In this document: one piece after another, positions 16,403 to 25,800 of the stretch
Layout: every line of letters starts with the position of its first letter
How positions within the stretch are numbered: the stretch's first letter is position 1
Origin: an uncultured Erythrobacter sp.
GTDB lineage: Bacteria; Pseudomonadota; Alphaproteobacteria; Sphingomonadales; Sphingomonadaceae
Assembly (NCBI GenBank): GCA_947494705.1
Contig: CANLVN010000001.1
Location: 620,001 to 684,000, forward strand
Direction of reading: 5' to 3'
Length of the DNA: 64,000 nucleotides
Notes under the pieces: generated by a model
Told to the model about the DNA's origin: nothing
Databases searched by the model: none
What the model saw: only the letters and a program-made list of their open reading frames with translations
Translations under genes and position numbers: made by a program

Positions 16403-17743
16403 TTACCTCCAGGCGTGGATCGTGCCGCTGTCGTCGAGGATGAACAGCATGTTGTCCGCGACCACCGGGGGCAGGCTCACCGACTCGTCCAGATCGGCAA
16501 ACAGGCTTGCGGAGCCTTCGCCGACGCTCACGCGCCACACTTCACCCCTGGAGCTTGCCACCCACAAATGTCCGCCCGCGAGTACGGGGCCAGTCCAGAA
16601 AATCGGGTCTTTCTTCTTCTCGACATTGCGAAACGGCGCGAGCTGAGTGATCCAGCGCACACGGCCCGTCGAACGCGCAATGGCGAGCAGGCGCGCATCG
16701 TCGGTCAGGGTGAATATCCACTCACCCGCGATCGCCGGGGTAGAGATACCGGCAAGGTTGAGTTCCCAGATGCGCTGGCCGGTGACCAGTTCATAAGCCG
16801 CCATGCGACCGCCCTGCCCCAGAGCATAAACGCGGCCCGAATCGATGATCGGATCGGCATCGATGTCGGTCAGCGAGGAAACGCGGGTCGAGATATTGGT
16901 GCGCGCCAAAGCGTCGGCCCACAAGGTGCGCCCGTTCTCGTAGCGATAGGCCGATAGCTCGCCCGAGGAGTAGCCGGCGATGACAGTGCCCTGTCCGGCT
17001 GCAGGAGCAGCGACGCCGAACACGCCCGATTGCGCCGAGGAGCCGCTTTCGTTCCACAGCAGGTCGCCATCAGAGGCGTCGAGCGCCACGATCTGGTTAT
17101 CCTGCGTCATCACGTAGACCTGGCCAAAGGCGATGGTCGGCGAGCCGCGCAGCGGGCCTGCGGGGGTGACATCCCAAATGACCTCTCCGGTTGCCGCATC
17201 GAGCGCCTTGGCAGAGCCCACGCCGTTCGTGGCATAGACGCGGCCATTGTCATAACTCACACCGCCGCCGAAAGCCGAAGCGCGCAGATTGTCTTGGACA
17301 TTCGCATCCGAGCGCCAGATGCGCGACCCGCTGGCCTTGTCAAAAGCGTGGATCGTGCCGTCGGACCCGACCGCATAGAGCCGTCCCTGCCCGATCACCG
17401 GCGCAGCGGCGAGGCGGACGCGATCGCTGCCGCCTGCGACATCAGCAGTCCAGGCTTTGCTCGGATTCTCGGACAAAGCGAGGTGTCCGTAGGACTTGCT
17501 CGCCGAACCGCCGACCTGCGCCCATTCGGAATTGGCCTGCGCCGGGGGAAGAACAACGCTGACCCCGGCGAGAGAGGGATCGACCTTCGCGCCGTCCTGG
17601 ATCTGCGAGAGGATTGGGGTGCGGTTGCCCACTGTTGGCGTGGTCTTGTCGTCGCCACCGCCGAACAATCCGCCGCTGCACCCTGTCAGGGTCAGTGCCA
17701 GTGCGCCTGCGATGAGTGCGCCTCTTTTGCCATTCGCTTGCAT
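16403..17743 (-). CDS. bamB: Outer-membrane assembly lipoprotein BamB
   Basis: A 446-residue lipoprotein with a signal ending in TLTG and lipidated Cys22, then a series of PQQ-binding-like beta-propeller repeats (for example AFDKASGSRIWRSD, ALDAATGEVIWDV, AYELVTGQRIWELN). BamB is the scaffold lipoprotein of the Bam complex that inserts beta-barrels into the outer membrane. The upstream gene on the same strand, 30 bases away, encodes a TPR membrane protein; this pair is conserved next to der in many proteobacteria. Here der is not immediately downstream. Confidence 0.93.
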   Translation of the reverse strand: MQANGKRGALIAGALALTLTGCSGGLFGGGDDKTTPTVGNRTPILSQIQDGAKVDPSLAGVSVVLPPAQANSEWAQVGGSASKSYGHLALSENPSKAWTADVAGGSDRVRLAAAPVIGQGRLYAVGSDGTIHAFDKASGSRIWRSDANVQDNLRASAFGGGVSYDNGRVYATNGVGSAKALDAATGEVIWDVTPAGPLRGSPTIAFGQVYVMTQDNQIVALDASDGDLLWNESGSSAQSGVFGVAAPAAGQGTVIAGYSSGELSAYRYENGRTLWADALARTNISTRVSSLTDIDADPIIDSGRVYALGQGGRMAAYELVTGQRIWELNLAGISTPAIAGEWIFTLTDDARLLAIARSTGRVRWITQLAPFRNVEKKKDPIFWTGPVLAGGHLWVASSRGEVWRVSVGEGSASLFADLDESVSLPPVVADNMLFILDDSGTIHAWR

Positions 17744-17773
17744 GTCAGTCCGTCCGTCCAGTTCGTATCTTGA

Positions 17774-18586
17774 TTATTGTGCAGGACCTTGCGCAACGCC
17801 ACGCAGCGTGCCGCCTTGTTCGATCAATTGCTCGACATCCTCGACCGCATCCACTCCAAGCAGGCCCGCCATCTGCCGCGCGCGGGCACGCAGCGTTTCG
17901 GGCAGGTCCTCGTCCTTTGCAATCTCGCCGAACAAGGTGCCCGCGCGATCGCGATGGCCCGCTTCGAGATGGGCGATAGCGGTCAATTCAGCCGCGCTGC
18001 CGAAAAAGGCATGGCCCGGCACTGCCATCTCCTCGAGCCGTGCGATCACGTCGGTCGGCTCGAGTTCGTCAAAGTTGGTAGAAACCTCGCGGATCGTCGC
18101 GAGGTCACGAAGCGGCTGCGGCGCGTCGCTGTCGGCGGAAATCGCTGCGAACAGCTCTACCGCCCGGCCACGCTCACCCTGTTCGAGAGCGTTGCTTGCC
18201 TGCATGAAACGCGCTGCGGTTCGCGCACCGATCGAGCCGTCTGCGATAAGCCCTTCGACCTTTTCGTCCGCGCCATCATAATCGCCTGCATCGACCGAAT
18301 CGAGCGCGCTCACGATCGTTTCCGACTGGCTTTCGAGCTCGGCATCGGTCGAGCTTTCCCACCACCAGAAGCCGAACATGCCGACCAGCAGCAATACCAG
18401 CGCAGCGCCGATGGGTACGCCATATTTCTCAAAGAAAGCCTTGGCATCGTCTTGCCGCACGGCCTCGTCGATCTCGCGCATCAGGACTTCGTCGTCGCGC
18501 GAGGGCTTGCCCGGCTGGGGTTCGCCGGGTTGCGGGATGGCTGGTTGCTGTCCTTCGGTAGGGTTTTGCGTTGGAGTGCGCGCCAC
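17774..18586 (-). CDS. YfgM-like tetratricopeptide-repeat membrane protein
   Basis: 270 residues: a proline-rich cytoplasmic N-terminus, one transmembrane segment (about 58-75, VPIGAALVLLLVGMFGFWWW) and a periplasmic TPR-like region rich in Ala-Leu-Glu helices. This matches the TPR_21/YfgM family, which acts with the Sec translocon and periplasmic chaperones. The start is GTG with GAGGA about 10 bases upstream. It precedes bamB by 30 bases, the usual YfgM-BamB order, so both probably serve envelope-protein biogenesis. Confidence 0.88.
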   Translation of the reverse strand: MARTPTQNPTEGQQPAIPQPGEPQPGKPSRDDEVLMREIDEAVRQDDAKAFFEKYGVPIGAALVLLLVGMFGFWWWESSTDAELESQSETIVSALDSVDAGDYDGADEKVEGLIADGSIGARTAARFMQASNALEQGERGRAVELFAAISADSDAPQPLRDLATIREVSTNFDELEPTDVIARLEEMAVPGHAFFGSAAELTAIAHLEAGHRDRAGTLFGEIAKDEDLPETLRARARQMAGLLGVDAVEDVEQLIEQGGTLRGVAQGPAQ

Positions 18587-18675
18587 TTGGCGTGTTTCCT
18601 CGTTAATATTGTCAGGCTTCGGCCCGCGCTTTTAGGGAGGGCAGCCGCCCTGCGCAATGGCGCAAGCGCGCCCTG

Positions 18676-19860
18676 TCACCCACCCAGGTTTAACCTTCGG
18701 TGAAGCGGCAGGCTTTGCACGGGCGTTTGCATCGCGTCCCAGTAGAGCTCGCGATAGGTCTCGATCATTTGCTTCTCGTCGAATTGGGCCCTCGCCCGCT
18801 CGCGATTGGCCGCGCCCAGTTCGCTGCGCAGACCCTCGTCCTCAGCCAGCGCGACAAGCTGCGCGGCAAGCGCGCTCGCGTCGTCGGGGACCGCGATGAA
18901 GGGGCGGTTGAGCTGTGCGACGATATCCCGAATATCGCCCACATCGGGCGCGACGACCGGCAGGCCTGCCGCCATCGCCTCCACAACGGAAAGCGGAAAT
19001 TGTTCGCTCTTCGAAGACAGCGCAAAGATATCGAACAGACCGATGATGCTCGCCGGATCGTTGTGCGCTCCGGGCAGGTGAACGCGGTGGCTCGTCTCAT
19101 GCGCCTCGGCGGCGGCGCGGATCTCGTCCCTCTCGGGACCTTCGCCCAGGATCACGAGGTGCCAGTTTTCCGGCAGCATGGCACACGCCCTCACCAGAAG
19201 ATCGAGTTGCTTGACCGGTCGCAGACCCGCCAGCGTGCCGACCCAACGCTCGCCCTTTCGCTTAACCACGCGGAACGAGCCGGGTTTGGGCTTTTTGGAA
19301 AAGGCTTTGGTGTCGATGCCGTTGGGAATGCGCTGCACGAATTCGGGTGGCCGCTTCCACACACCGGTCGCGATCCGCTCCAGCACGCGGCTGGGCACGA
19401 CCAGCTTGTGCGTGCGGCCCAGCGCTATACGGCGATACCAGTTGCGTTTGGACTTCAGCTCGCCGCTCTCGTCCGCGTTGAAACCGTCCTCGTGGTGGAT
19501 CAGCGGTGGTAGGCCCAGCGCCTCGGCAAAGACCGTGTGCGCCATCACCGCATCCATCGCGCCCCAATTGTAGGTGAGGATGAGGTCGTAGTCGCGCATC
19601 GCCTTTGCGATTGTCACCAACCGTCCGGGAGTGGGCAAGCCGGTAAGCGATGGGAAATCGGCCGGAAACTGCACTTTCACGCTGCGGGCCAGATGCTCGC
19701 GTGCGGCCATCTCATCGGGCATGGAGGAAACGAGCGTGTGCTCCATCTCTGGGCCGAACGCGTTCATCAGTTTGACCGCGCGCAATTCCTTGCCCCCGGC
19801 GGCGAAGGTCGAATGAACGTGGAGAATTCTCGCAGGCTTGGATTTGGCAGGTTCAGCCAT
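18676..19860 (-). CDS. Glycosyltransferase family 4-type protein
   Basis: A GT-B fold glycosyltransferase of 394 residues. The N-terminal half has the acceptor-side HVHSTFAAGGKELRAVKLM pattern. The C-terminal half has LVILGEGPERDEIRAAAE and the GT4 nucleotide-sugar site (FALSSKSEQFPLSVVEAMAAGLPVVA), where the Glu residues contact the sugar donor. It probably adds a sugar to a lipid or polysaccharide precursor. No other polysaccharide genes are adjacent, so the pathway is open. It starts 12 bases after the alpha/beta hydrolase gene on the same strand. Confidence 0.88.
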   Translation of the reverse strand: MAEPAKSKPARILHVHSTFAAGGKELRAVKLMNAFGPEMEHTLVSSMPDEMAAREHLARSVKVQFPADFPSLTGLPTPGRLVTIAKAMRDYDLILTYNWGAMDAVMAHTVFAEALGLPPLIHHEDGFNADESGELKSKRNWYRRIALGRTHKLVVPSRVLERIATGVWKRPPEFVQRIPNGIDTKAFSKKPKPGSFRVVKRKGERWVGTLAGLRPVKQLDLLVRACAMLPENWHLVILGEGPERDEIRAAAEAHETSHRVHLPGAHNDPASIIGLFDIFALSSKSEQFPLSVVEAMAAGLPVVAPDVGDIRDIVAQLNRPFIAVPDDASALAAQLVALAEDEGLRSELGAANRERARAQFDEKQMIETYRELYWDAMQTPVQSLPLHRRLNLGG

Positions 19861-19871
19861 GGCCGACAGGC

Positions 19872-20735
19872 TCAGACCTGTGCCAGCAGCGCGTCGATCG
19901 CCGCTCGCGCTTCGGGTTCGTCAAGCGTGGGGGCGTGGCCTACGCGCGGAATGGTGACGCTGACCATCGCGGGATTGCGTTCGCCCATCTGCTTCACGGT
20001 GGCTTCGGTCAACAGGTCCGACAATTCGCCGCGCAGCAAAAGCATGGGCACGCCCCGCATCGTATCGAAGGCCGGCCACAAATCGGGAGGTGCGGCTCCG
20101 TCGCCCTCTTTGAACGGCTCCGCAATTGCCATGTCGTAATCGTAGCTGATCCGCCCGTTCTGGCTTACCACCAGCGTGCGCTTGGCCATTTCGAGCCAGT
20201 CGTCGAGACCGTAATCCGGGAAGCTCTCGCCGTGGACCTCCGCCATCGACCGCGCCGCGTGGACCCAGGTCGGATAGGAGCGCCCCTGCCCGACATAGCC
20301 GCCGATCCGGTCGAGGCCGGCAGGATTAATCTCTGGCCCGATATCGTTCATCACGACCGCCGCCAGCCGTCCGGGCTTCGCCGCGGACATCATCATCGTC
20401 ATCAGCCCGCCCATCGAGGTGCCGATCGCAATCCAGCGCTCGATCTCAAGTTCTGCGAGTAGGATCTCGACGTCGGCAACATACTGACCGGGATTGTATG
20501 CGGCCGAATCGGGAGCATAATCGCTGTTCCCGCGCCCGCGCATCTCCGGCACGATAACGCGGCGCGTCTCCGACAGATGCTCCGCCAGATCGGCGAAATC
20601 GCGGCTATTGCGCGTCAGCCCGTGCAGGCACAGGACCGGCGGGCCATCATACCCTTCGGGTCCAGGATAATCGCGGTAGTAGAGCGACAGGCCGTCCTCT
20701 GTGGTCCAGCTGCCTTCTTCGTAAAGATTGGCCAT
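19872..20735 (-). CDS. Alpha/beta hydrolase
   Basis: 287 residues of the alpha/beta hydrolase fold. Visible: the oxyanion-side HGLTRNSRDF, the nucleophile elbow GTSMGG (Ser nucleophile), and a C-terminal catalytic His in RVGHAPTLDEPEA. Substrate cannot be predicted; such enzymes act as esterases, lactonases or C-C hydrolases. The gene lies immediately upstream of the glycosyltransferase on the same strand and divergent from selO (65 bases between starts). Confidence 0.88.
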   Translation of the reverse strand: MANLYEEGSWTTEDGLSLYYRDYPGPEGYDGPPVLCLHGLTRNSRDFADLAEHLSETRRVIVPEMRGRGNSDYAPDSAAYNPGQYVADVEILLAELEIERWIAIGTSMGGLMTMMMSAAKPGRLAAVVMNDIGPEINPAGLDRIGGYVGQGRSYPTWVHAARSMAEVHGESFPDYGLDDWLEMAKRTLVVSQNGRISYDYDMAIAEPFKEGDGAAPPDLWPAFDTMRGVPMLLLRGELSDLLTEATVKQMGERNPAMVSVTIPRVGHAPTLDEPEARAAIDALLAQV

Positions 20736-20800
20736 AAAAGGCGAAATTCCCCGTCCAGTAAGCGGTTGCGCTGCTGTGCGCTCGCGCCCACTATCGCGGG

Positions 20801-22201
20801 ATGAGCGATGAACCGCAAGAAGCTGTGTACCAACCAGACCCCGCTATCCTCGACCTAGCAAGATGGCTTGGCTCCCCGGTCGAGCCGGCGGATTTTCCCG
20901 AGACGAGGCTGCGCTTTCGAAATGACCGGGCCGCGCAGAGCATCGGGCTGGACGGGTTGGGCGATGCCGAATGGACGCGGCACTTCGGCCGTTTTGCGCC
21001 GCTCGAAGGCAATTTGCCCCAGCCGCTCGCGCTGAAATATCACGGCCACCAGTTCCGCGTGTATAATCCCGAGATCGGCGACGGGCGCGGCTTCCTTTTC
21101 GCACAGATGCGCGATTCCAGCGGGCGGTTGATGGATCTGGGGACGAAGGGTTCGGGCACTACACCCTTTTCCCGCGCAGGCGACGGGCGGCTGACGCTGA
21201 AGGGTGCGGTGCGCGAGATACTTGCAACCGAGATGCTCGAGGCGCTCGGCGTAAACACCTCGAAGACCTTCTCGGTGATCGAGACCGGAGAGGCGCTCGA
21301 ACGCGGTGACGAGCCTTCGCCCACACGCTCTGCGGTAATGGTGCGCCTGTCGCATTCGCATATCCGCATCGGCACTTTCCAGCGTTTGCTTGCGCTGGAA
21401 GAGCGCGACCACATGCAGGCGCTGGTCGCCTATTGTCTCGACCATTTCCCAGGTCCGCCCCCGCCCGACGACGCCCCTGCGCGTGACGAGCCCGCCGTGA
21501 TCCTGATGCACAACGTCGTCGAACGCATGGCGGACCTCGCGGCTAGCTACATGGTCGCAGGCTTCGTCCATGGCGTGCTCAACACCGATAACATGAACAT
21601 CACGGGAGAGAGCTTTGATTATGGCCCCTGGCGCTGGCTACCTCGCTGGGACCCGAGCTTCACCGCTGCCTATTTCGATCATGGCGGGCTTTACGCCTTC
21701 GGTCGGCAACCCGAAGCGCTGCACTGGAATTGCGGGCAGTTTGCTGTGGCGCTGAGATTGCTTGCCGATAGCGAACCGCTGGTTGCGGCGATGGAGCGGT
21801 TCGGTCCGCTCTACATGGAAGCGATTGCGCAACGCTGGTGTTGGCGGCTGGGGGTCGAGCCGCGCGGCCTGGAGGCGGATTCGCAGCTTGTGACAGCCTG
21901 CGAGAAGGCCATGCGTGAAACCGCGGCACAGCCCGATGCGTTCTTCTTCAACCATCGCGGCGGGCGCAAGGGCAGCGGCGACATGGCGCAGGCGCTGGAG
22001 AGCTATTCACCGGTCGACGACAATCACCCTTATTGGAATGACGACGCGCCCCAGAGCATGGTCATCGCGGAGGTCGAGGAAATCTGGTCGGCCATCGACA
22101 AGCGGGACGACTGGCAACCGCTGACGGACAAGGTCGTGGCGCTCCGGCGGATGGGCGAAGCGCATGGCACGCCGCCCATTCCTGCCGGACACCCCGCCTG
22201 A
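20801..22201 (+). CDS. selO: Protein adenylyltransferase SelO (YdiU/UPF0061)
   Basis: A pseudokinase-fold enzyme of 466 residues that AMPylates Ser/Thr/Tyr residues of proteins, known from E. coli SelO to respond to oxidative stress. Family segments are all present: KYHGHQFRVYNPEIGDGRG, LMDLGTKGSGTTPFSRAGDG, and the active-site region VHGVLNTDNMNITGESFDYG with the metal-binding Asn and Asp. Length is close to bacterial homologues (~480). The gene stands alone, convergent with a small exported-protein gene. Confidence 0.95.
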   Translation: MSDEPQEAVYQPDPAILDLARWLGSPVEPADFPETRLRFRNDRAAQSIGLDGLGDAEWTRHFGRFAPLEGNLPQPLALKYHGHQFRVYNPEIGDGRGFLFAQMRDSSGRLMDLGTKGSGTTPFSRAGDGRLTLKGAVREILATEMLEALGVNTSKTFSVIETGEALERGDEPSPTRSAVMVRLSHSHIRIGTFQRLLALEERDHMQALVAYCLDHFPGPPPPDDAPARDEPAVILMHNVVERMADLAASYMVAGFVHGVLNTDNMNITGESFDYGPWRWLPRWDPSFTAAYFDHGGLYAFGRQPEALHWNCGQFAVALRLLADSEPLVAAMERFGPLYMEAIAQRWCWRLGVEPRGLEADSQLVTACEKAMRETAAQPDAFFFNHRGGRKGSGDMAQALESYSPVDDNHPYWNDDAPQSMVIAEVEEIWSAIDKRDDWQPLTDKVVALRRMGEAHGTPPIPAGHPA

Positions 22202-22222
22202 AACGGCTCGCTACCCTATCAT

Positions 22223-22783
22223 CTAGGGCGTGGGCTGCGCTTCGGTCATCTGCTGGGGTTGAAGGTCGATGCCGAAGAGTTTCCAGCGGCCTTGCTCCCA
22301 CTGGTAATAGACATCGAACCCGATGGCGATCGGGCGCAGCTGGAACACGCCGCGCACGCGGAAGACATCGTTCGAGACCATCTGCGGCGCTTCGTAATAG
22401 GTCGGCGGGACAAGCAGCGCCGTCGAAAGGTCGATATTCAGCTGGCGCAGGCCGGAGAAAATCTCGGTCAGGCGAGCCGGATTGAAATTGATCTGGAAGT
22501 TTTGAGCCGAGATGTCGCGCAGCACCGAATAATTGCCCGACACATTCGCATGATCGACCGCTGCAATAGTGGACCACAACAGCTTGGACAGTTCCAGCTG
22601 GCTGGGCGTCGGGCGGATCGATGGCGGGGGCTGAACCGACGGCTGAGCTTGCGGCTGGGCCTGCTGTGCAAGGGCGGGGGCACCCATTCCTGACAATGCC
22701 AGTACACCTGCAAGGAGAGCCGAGAAACGAAATGCCGGGGCGCTGGGCCCCGGCATTGCTTTTTGTAAGGTCATGAAAGTCAT
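22223..22783 (-). CDS. Exported protein of unknown function
   Basis: 186 residues with a signal peptide ending near GAPALAQQ, then a Gln/Pro-rich linker (QAQPQAQPSVQPPPSIRPTP) and a ~110-residue globular domain. The domain pattern (VDHANVSGNYSVLRDIS at its start, FDVYYQWEQGRWKLFGIDLQ at its end) resembles NTF2-like folds, but no function can be named. It lies 18 bases downstream of the adhesin gene on the same strand and may be read through from it. Convergent with selO. Confidence 0.7.
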   Translation of the reverse strand: MTFMTLQKAMPGPSAPAFRFSALLAGVLALSGMGAPALAQQAQPQAQPSVQPPPSIRPTPSQLELSKLLWSTIAAVDHANVSGNYSVLRDISAQNFQINFNPARLTEIFSGLRQLNIDLSTALLVPPTYYEAPQMVSNDVFRVRGVFQLRPIAIGFDVYYQWEQGRWKLFGIDLQPQQMTEAQPTP

Positions 22784-22801
22784 GACGAAGTGTTTAGCCG
22801 C

Positions 22802-25800
22802 TTACCAAGCAACTTGGAAGCCGCCGCGTGCTCCGACTTCGCCGCTGTCGAAACCGACACCGACACCTGCCGAGACCGAAGCGTTATCCGAAACGCGGGC
22901 GGTCACGGCCATGGTGCCTGCACCCTGGTCTTCGAAGTAACCAACGCCGCCCGACAGGGCAAAGCTGGTCCCGGCCGGAAGCATCGGGCTTTCCATGGCG
23001 AGAGCCATTGCGACACCTTCGTTGGCCCGGTCGATCGCCGCTCGGTTCGACGCGGTCTGGCCGAACAGGGTATTGATCTGTCCGGTCTGGGTCGAGGTCA
23101 GCGATTGCAACGCGCCAATGCTGGTCGAGTTGGCCGCGATGTTAGCTGCGTTGGTGTCGACAGCTGCCTGCGAAGCAAAGGCAGTCGTGTCCACCGCACC
23201 GGTACGGCCCAGAGTGCCGCTCGAGTCGGTGGTGACGAAGAACAGCCCGCCGGTCTGGCTTGCCCCGCTGGTGTCGAGCGATGAGATCACCACCTGACCG
23301 TCATTGTCAGCGGTTGCGCCTGCACCCAGTGCGATTGCATTGGCACCCGAGGCGCTGGCGCCCTGACCCAGAGCGACCGAAGCATCTCCGCCTGCGGACG
23401 AGCCATCGCCGATCGCGACTGCGCCCGCGCCGCTGGCGTTGGCCGCTTCACCCACTGCGGTCGAGCGAACGCCCGAAGCATTGGCGAGGTGACCGAAGGC
23501 CTGAGCACGCTCTGCCGAAGCAGACGAACGCCAACCAAAGGCAGTTGCGCCGGGACCTTCTGCGAAAGCCTCGCCGCCGACTGCCGTGGTCGAGTTACCG
23601 TTGGCCGTTGCACCCATGCCGGCATCGTCGCCGCCGATCGCGAGAGCGTCCGTGCCGTTGGCGAGTGCCGAGGCACCGATAGCGATCGAGGAATCGCCCG
23701 CGGCCTGCGAAGCAAAGCCGACCGAGACCGAACCTTCGCCATCTGCAATGGCTGCACCACCGGCTGCAAAGCCGAAGTCGCCATTGGCTTCAGCATCCCA
23801 ACCGATTGCCTGCGAACCGAGTCCGCTGGCACTCGCGCCAACGCCGTTGCCATCCTGATCGTTACCGATCGCGATGGCGAAGTCGCCCGAAGCCGTCGTC
23901 TGGTTGCCCTGTGCGATGGCCTGGACGCCACTTGCCTGAGCCGCTTCGCCGACAGCAAGAGCGCGCTCTGCCGTCGCCTGTGCGAGGTGACCGAAAGCCT
24001 GTGCACGCGTGCCGTCAGCTACCGAGCGCCAGCCATAAGCCGATGCGCCCGGACCGTTGGCGAACGCCTCGCCGCCGACTGCCGTGGTCGAGGGGCCAGA
24101 AGCGACGGTGAAGGCAGCGCCCGCATCGTCGGAGCCGATCGCGATGGCATCGGCGCCATTGGCTTGAGCACCCGCACCGACTGCAACCGAACCCGCAGCG
24201 CCTGCATCGGCGAGTTCGCCGAGCGCCGTGGAGTTGTCGAAGTCGGCCGTGGCTTCACGTCCGAAGGCAGCCGAGTTGGCACCCGTAGCCGAGGAATTGG
24301 CACCCACGGCGGTCGAACCGGAAGCGACTGCATTGAAGCCGATTGCGGTTGCGCCTTCCGAGGTTGCCTGTGCACCGTCGCCATAGGCAGTGGCTTGGTC
24401 AGCCGAAGCCACCGCGCCGTCGCCGATGGCAGTGCTGTCTGCACCCGAGCCATTCGAGCCGGAGGTCACGAGGGTGGAGGCATCGGTTGAGCTAAGGACG
24501 CCGTTCATGTCGACAGTTACGAACTGCGTATCCCCACCAGTCGCCAGACCTGCAAAGGTGTAGGTGTTGTCCTCGTTACCGATGGCGACTTCGTTTTCGC
24601 CGGCGGTAACGCCGTTGCCGATAGCGATGGCATTGTCACCCGTGGTCGAGGACAGGTTACCGACCGCAATCGAGGCCTCGCCCGCAGCGCTCGCCGCTTC
24701 ACCGACTGCCAGTGAGCGGACGCCAGAAGCGTCAGCGAGGTGCCCGAAGGCCTGCGCGCGTTCTGCCGAAGCAGACGAACGCCACCCGATCGAGGTTGCA
24801 CCCGGACCTTCTGCGAAGGATTCGCCGCCGATTGCCGTGGTCGAGTTGCCATTGGCCGTCGCGCCCTGACCTGCATCGTCGCCACCGATTGCGAGAGCAT
24901 CTACGCCGTTGGCGAGAGCCGCCGCACCGATTGCGATGGAAGAGTCACCTGCGGCTTGCGAAACGAAGCCGATAGAGACCGAACCTTCACCATCGGCGAT
25001 GGCTGCACCGCCAGCCGCAAAGCCGAAGTCGCCATTGGCGGCTGCGTCCCAACCGATCGCCTGCGAACCAAGACCGTTGGCCTGTGCGCCCGTACCGTCG
25101 CCGTCCTGATCGTTACCGATCGCGATGGCGAAATCGTTGGTTGCCGTCGACTGGTTACCGATCGAGATTGCCTGGAGGCCATCTGCAACCGCCGCTTCAC
25201 CCACGGCGAGCGAACGAACGCCCAGCGCGTTGGCGAGGTGACCGAAGGCCTGTGCGCGTTCTGCCGAAGCTAGCGAACGCCAGCCGATCGAGGTTGCACC
25301 CGGACCTTCTGCAAAAGCTTCGCCGCCGATAGCCGTGGTCGAGTTGCCGTTCGCAACTGCGCCTGCGCCACCGTCGTCACCGCCAATGGCAAGTGCATCA
25401 ATCCCTGCTGCAATCGACGCGTTACCGATGGCAATCGCGCTGGGACCGGATGTTTCCGACAGGTCGCCGACAGCGATGGAGCCGACGCCGTCCGCGATCG
25501 AAAGGTTGCCGATGGCAACAGCGGTGTCGCTGTTCGCGAGGGCCGCTTCACCCACGGCGAGCGAGCGAACGCCCAGCGCATTGGCAAGGTGACCGAAAGC
25601 CTGTGCGCGTTCTGCCGAAGCTACCGAACGCCAACCGATCGAGGTTGCACCCGGACCTTGTGCGAAAGCTTCGCCGCCGACAGCCGTGGTCGAGTTGCCG
25701 TTAGCAACTGCGCCTGCGCCACCGTCGTCACCGCCGATGGCAAGTGCATCAATCCCAGCTGCAACCGATGCGTTACCGATGGCAATCGCACTGGGACCGG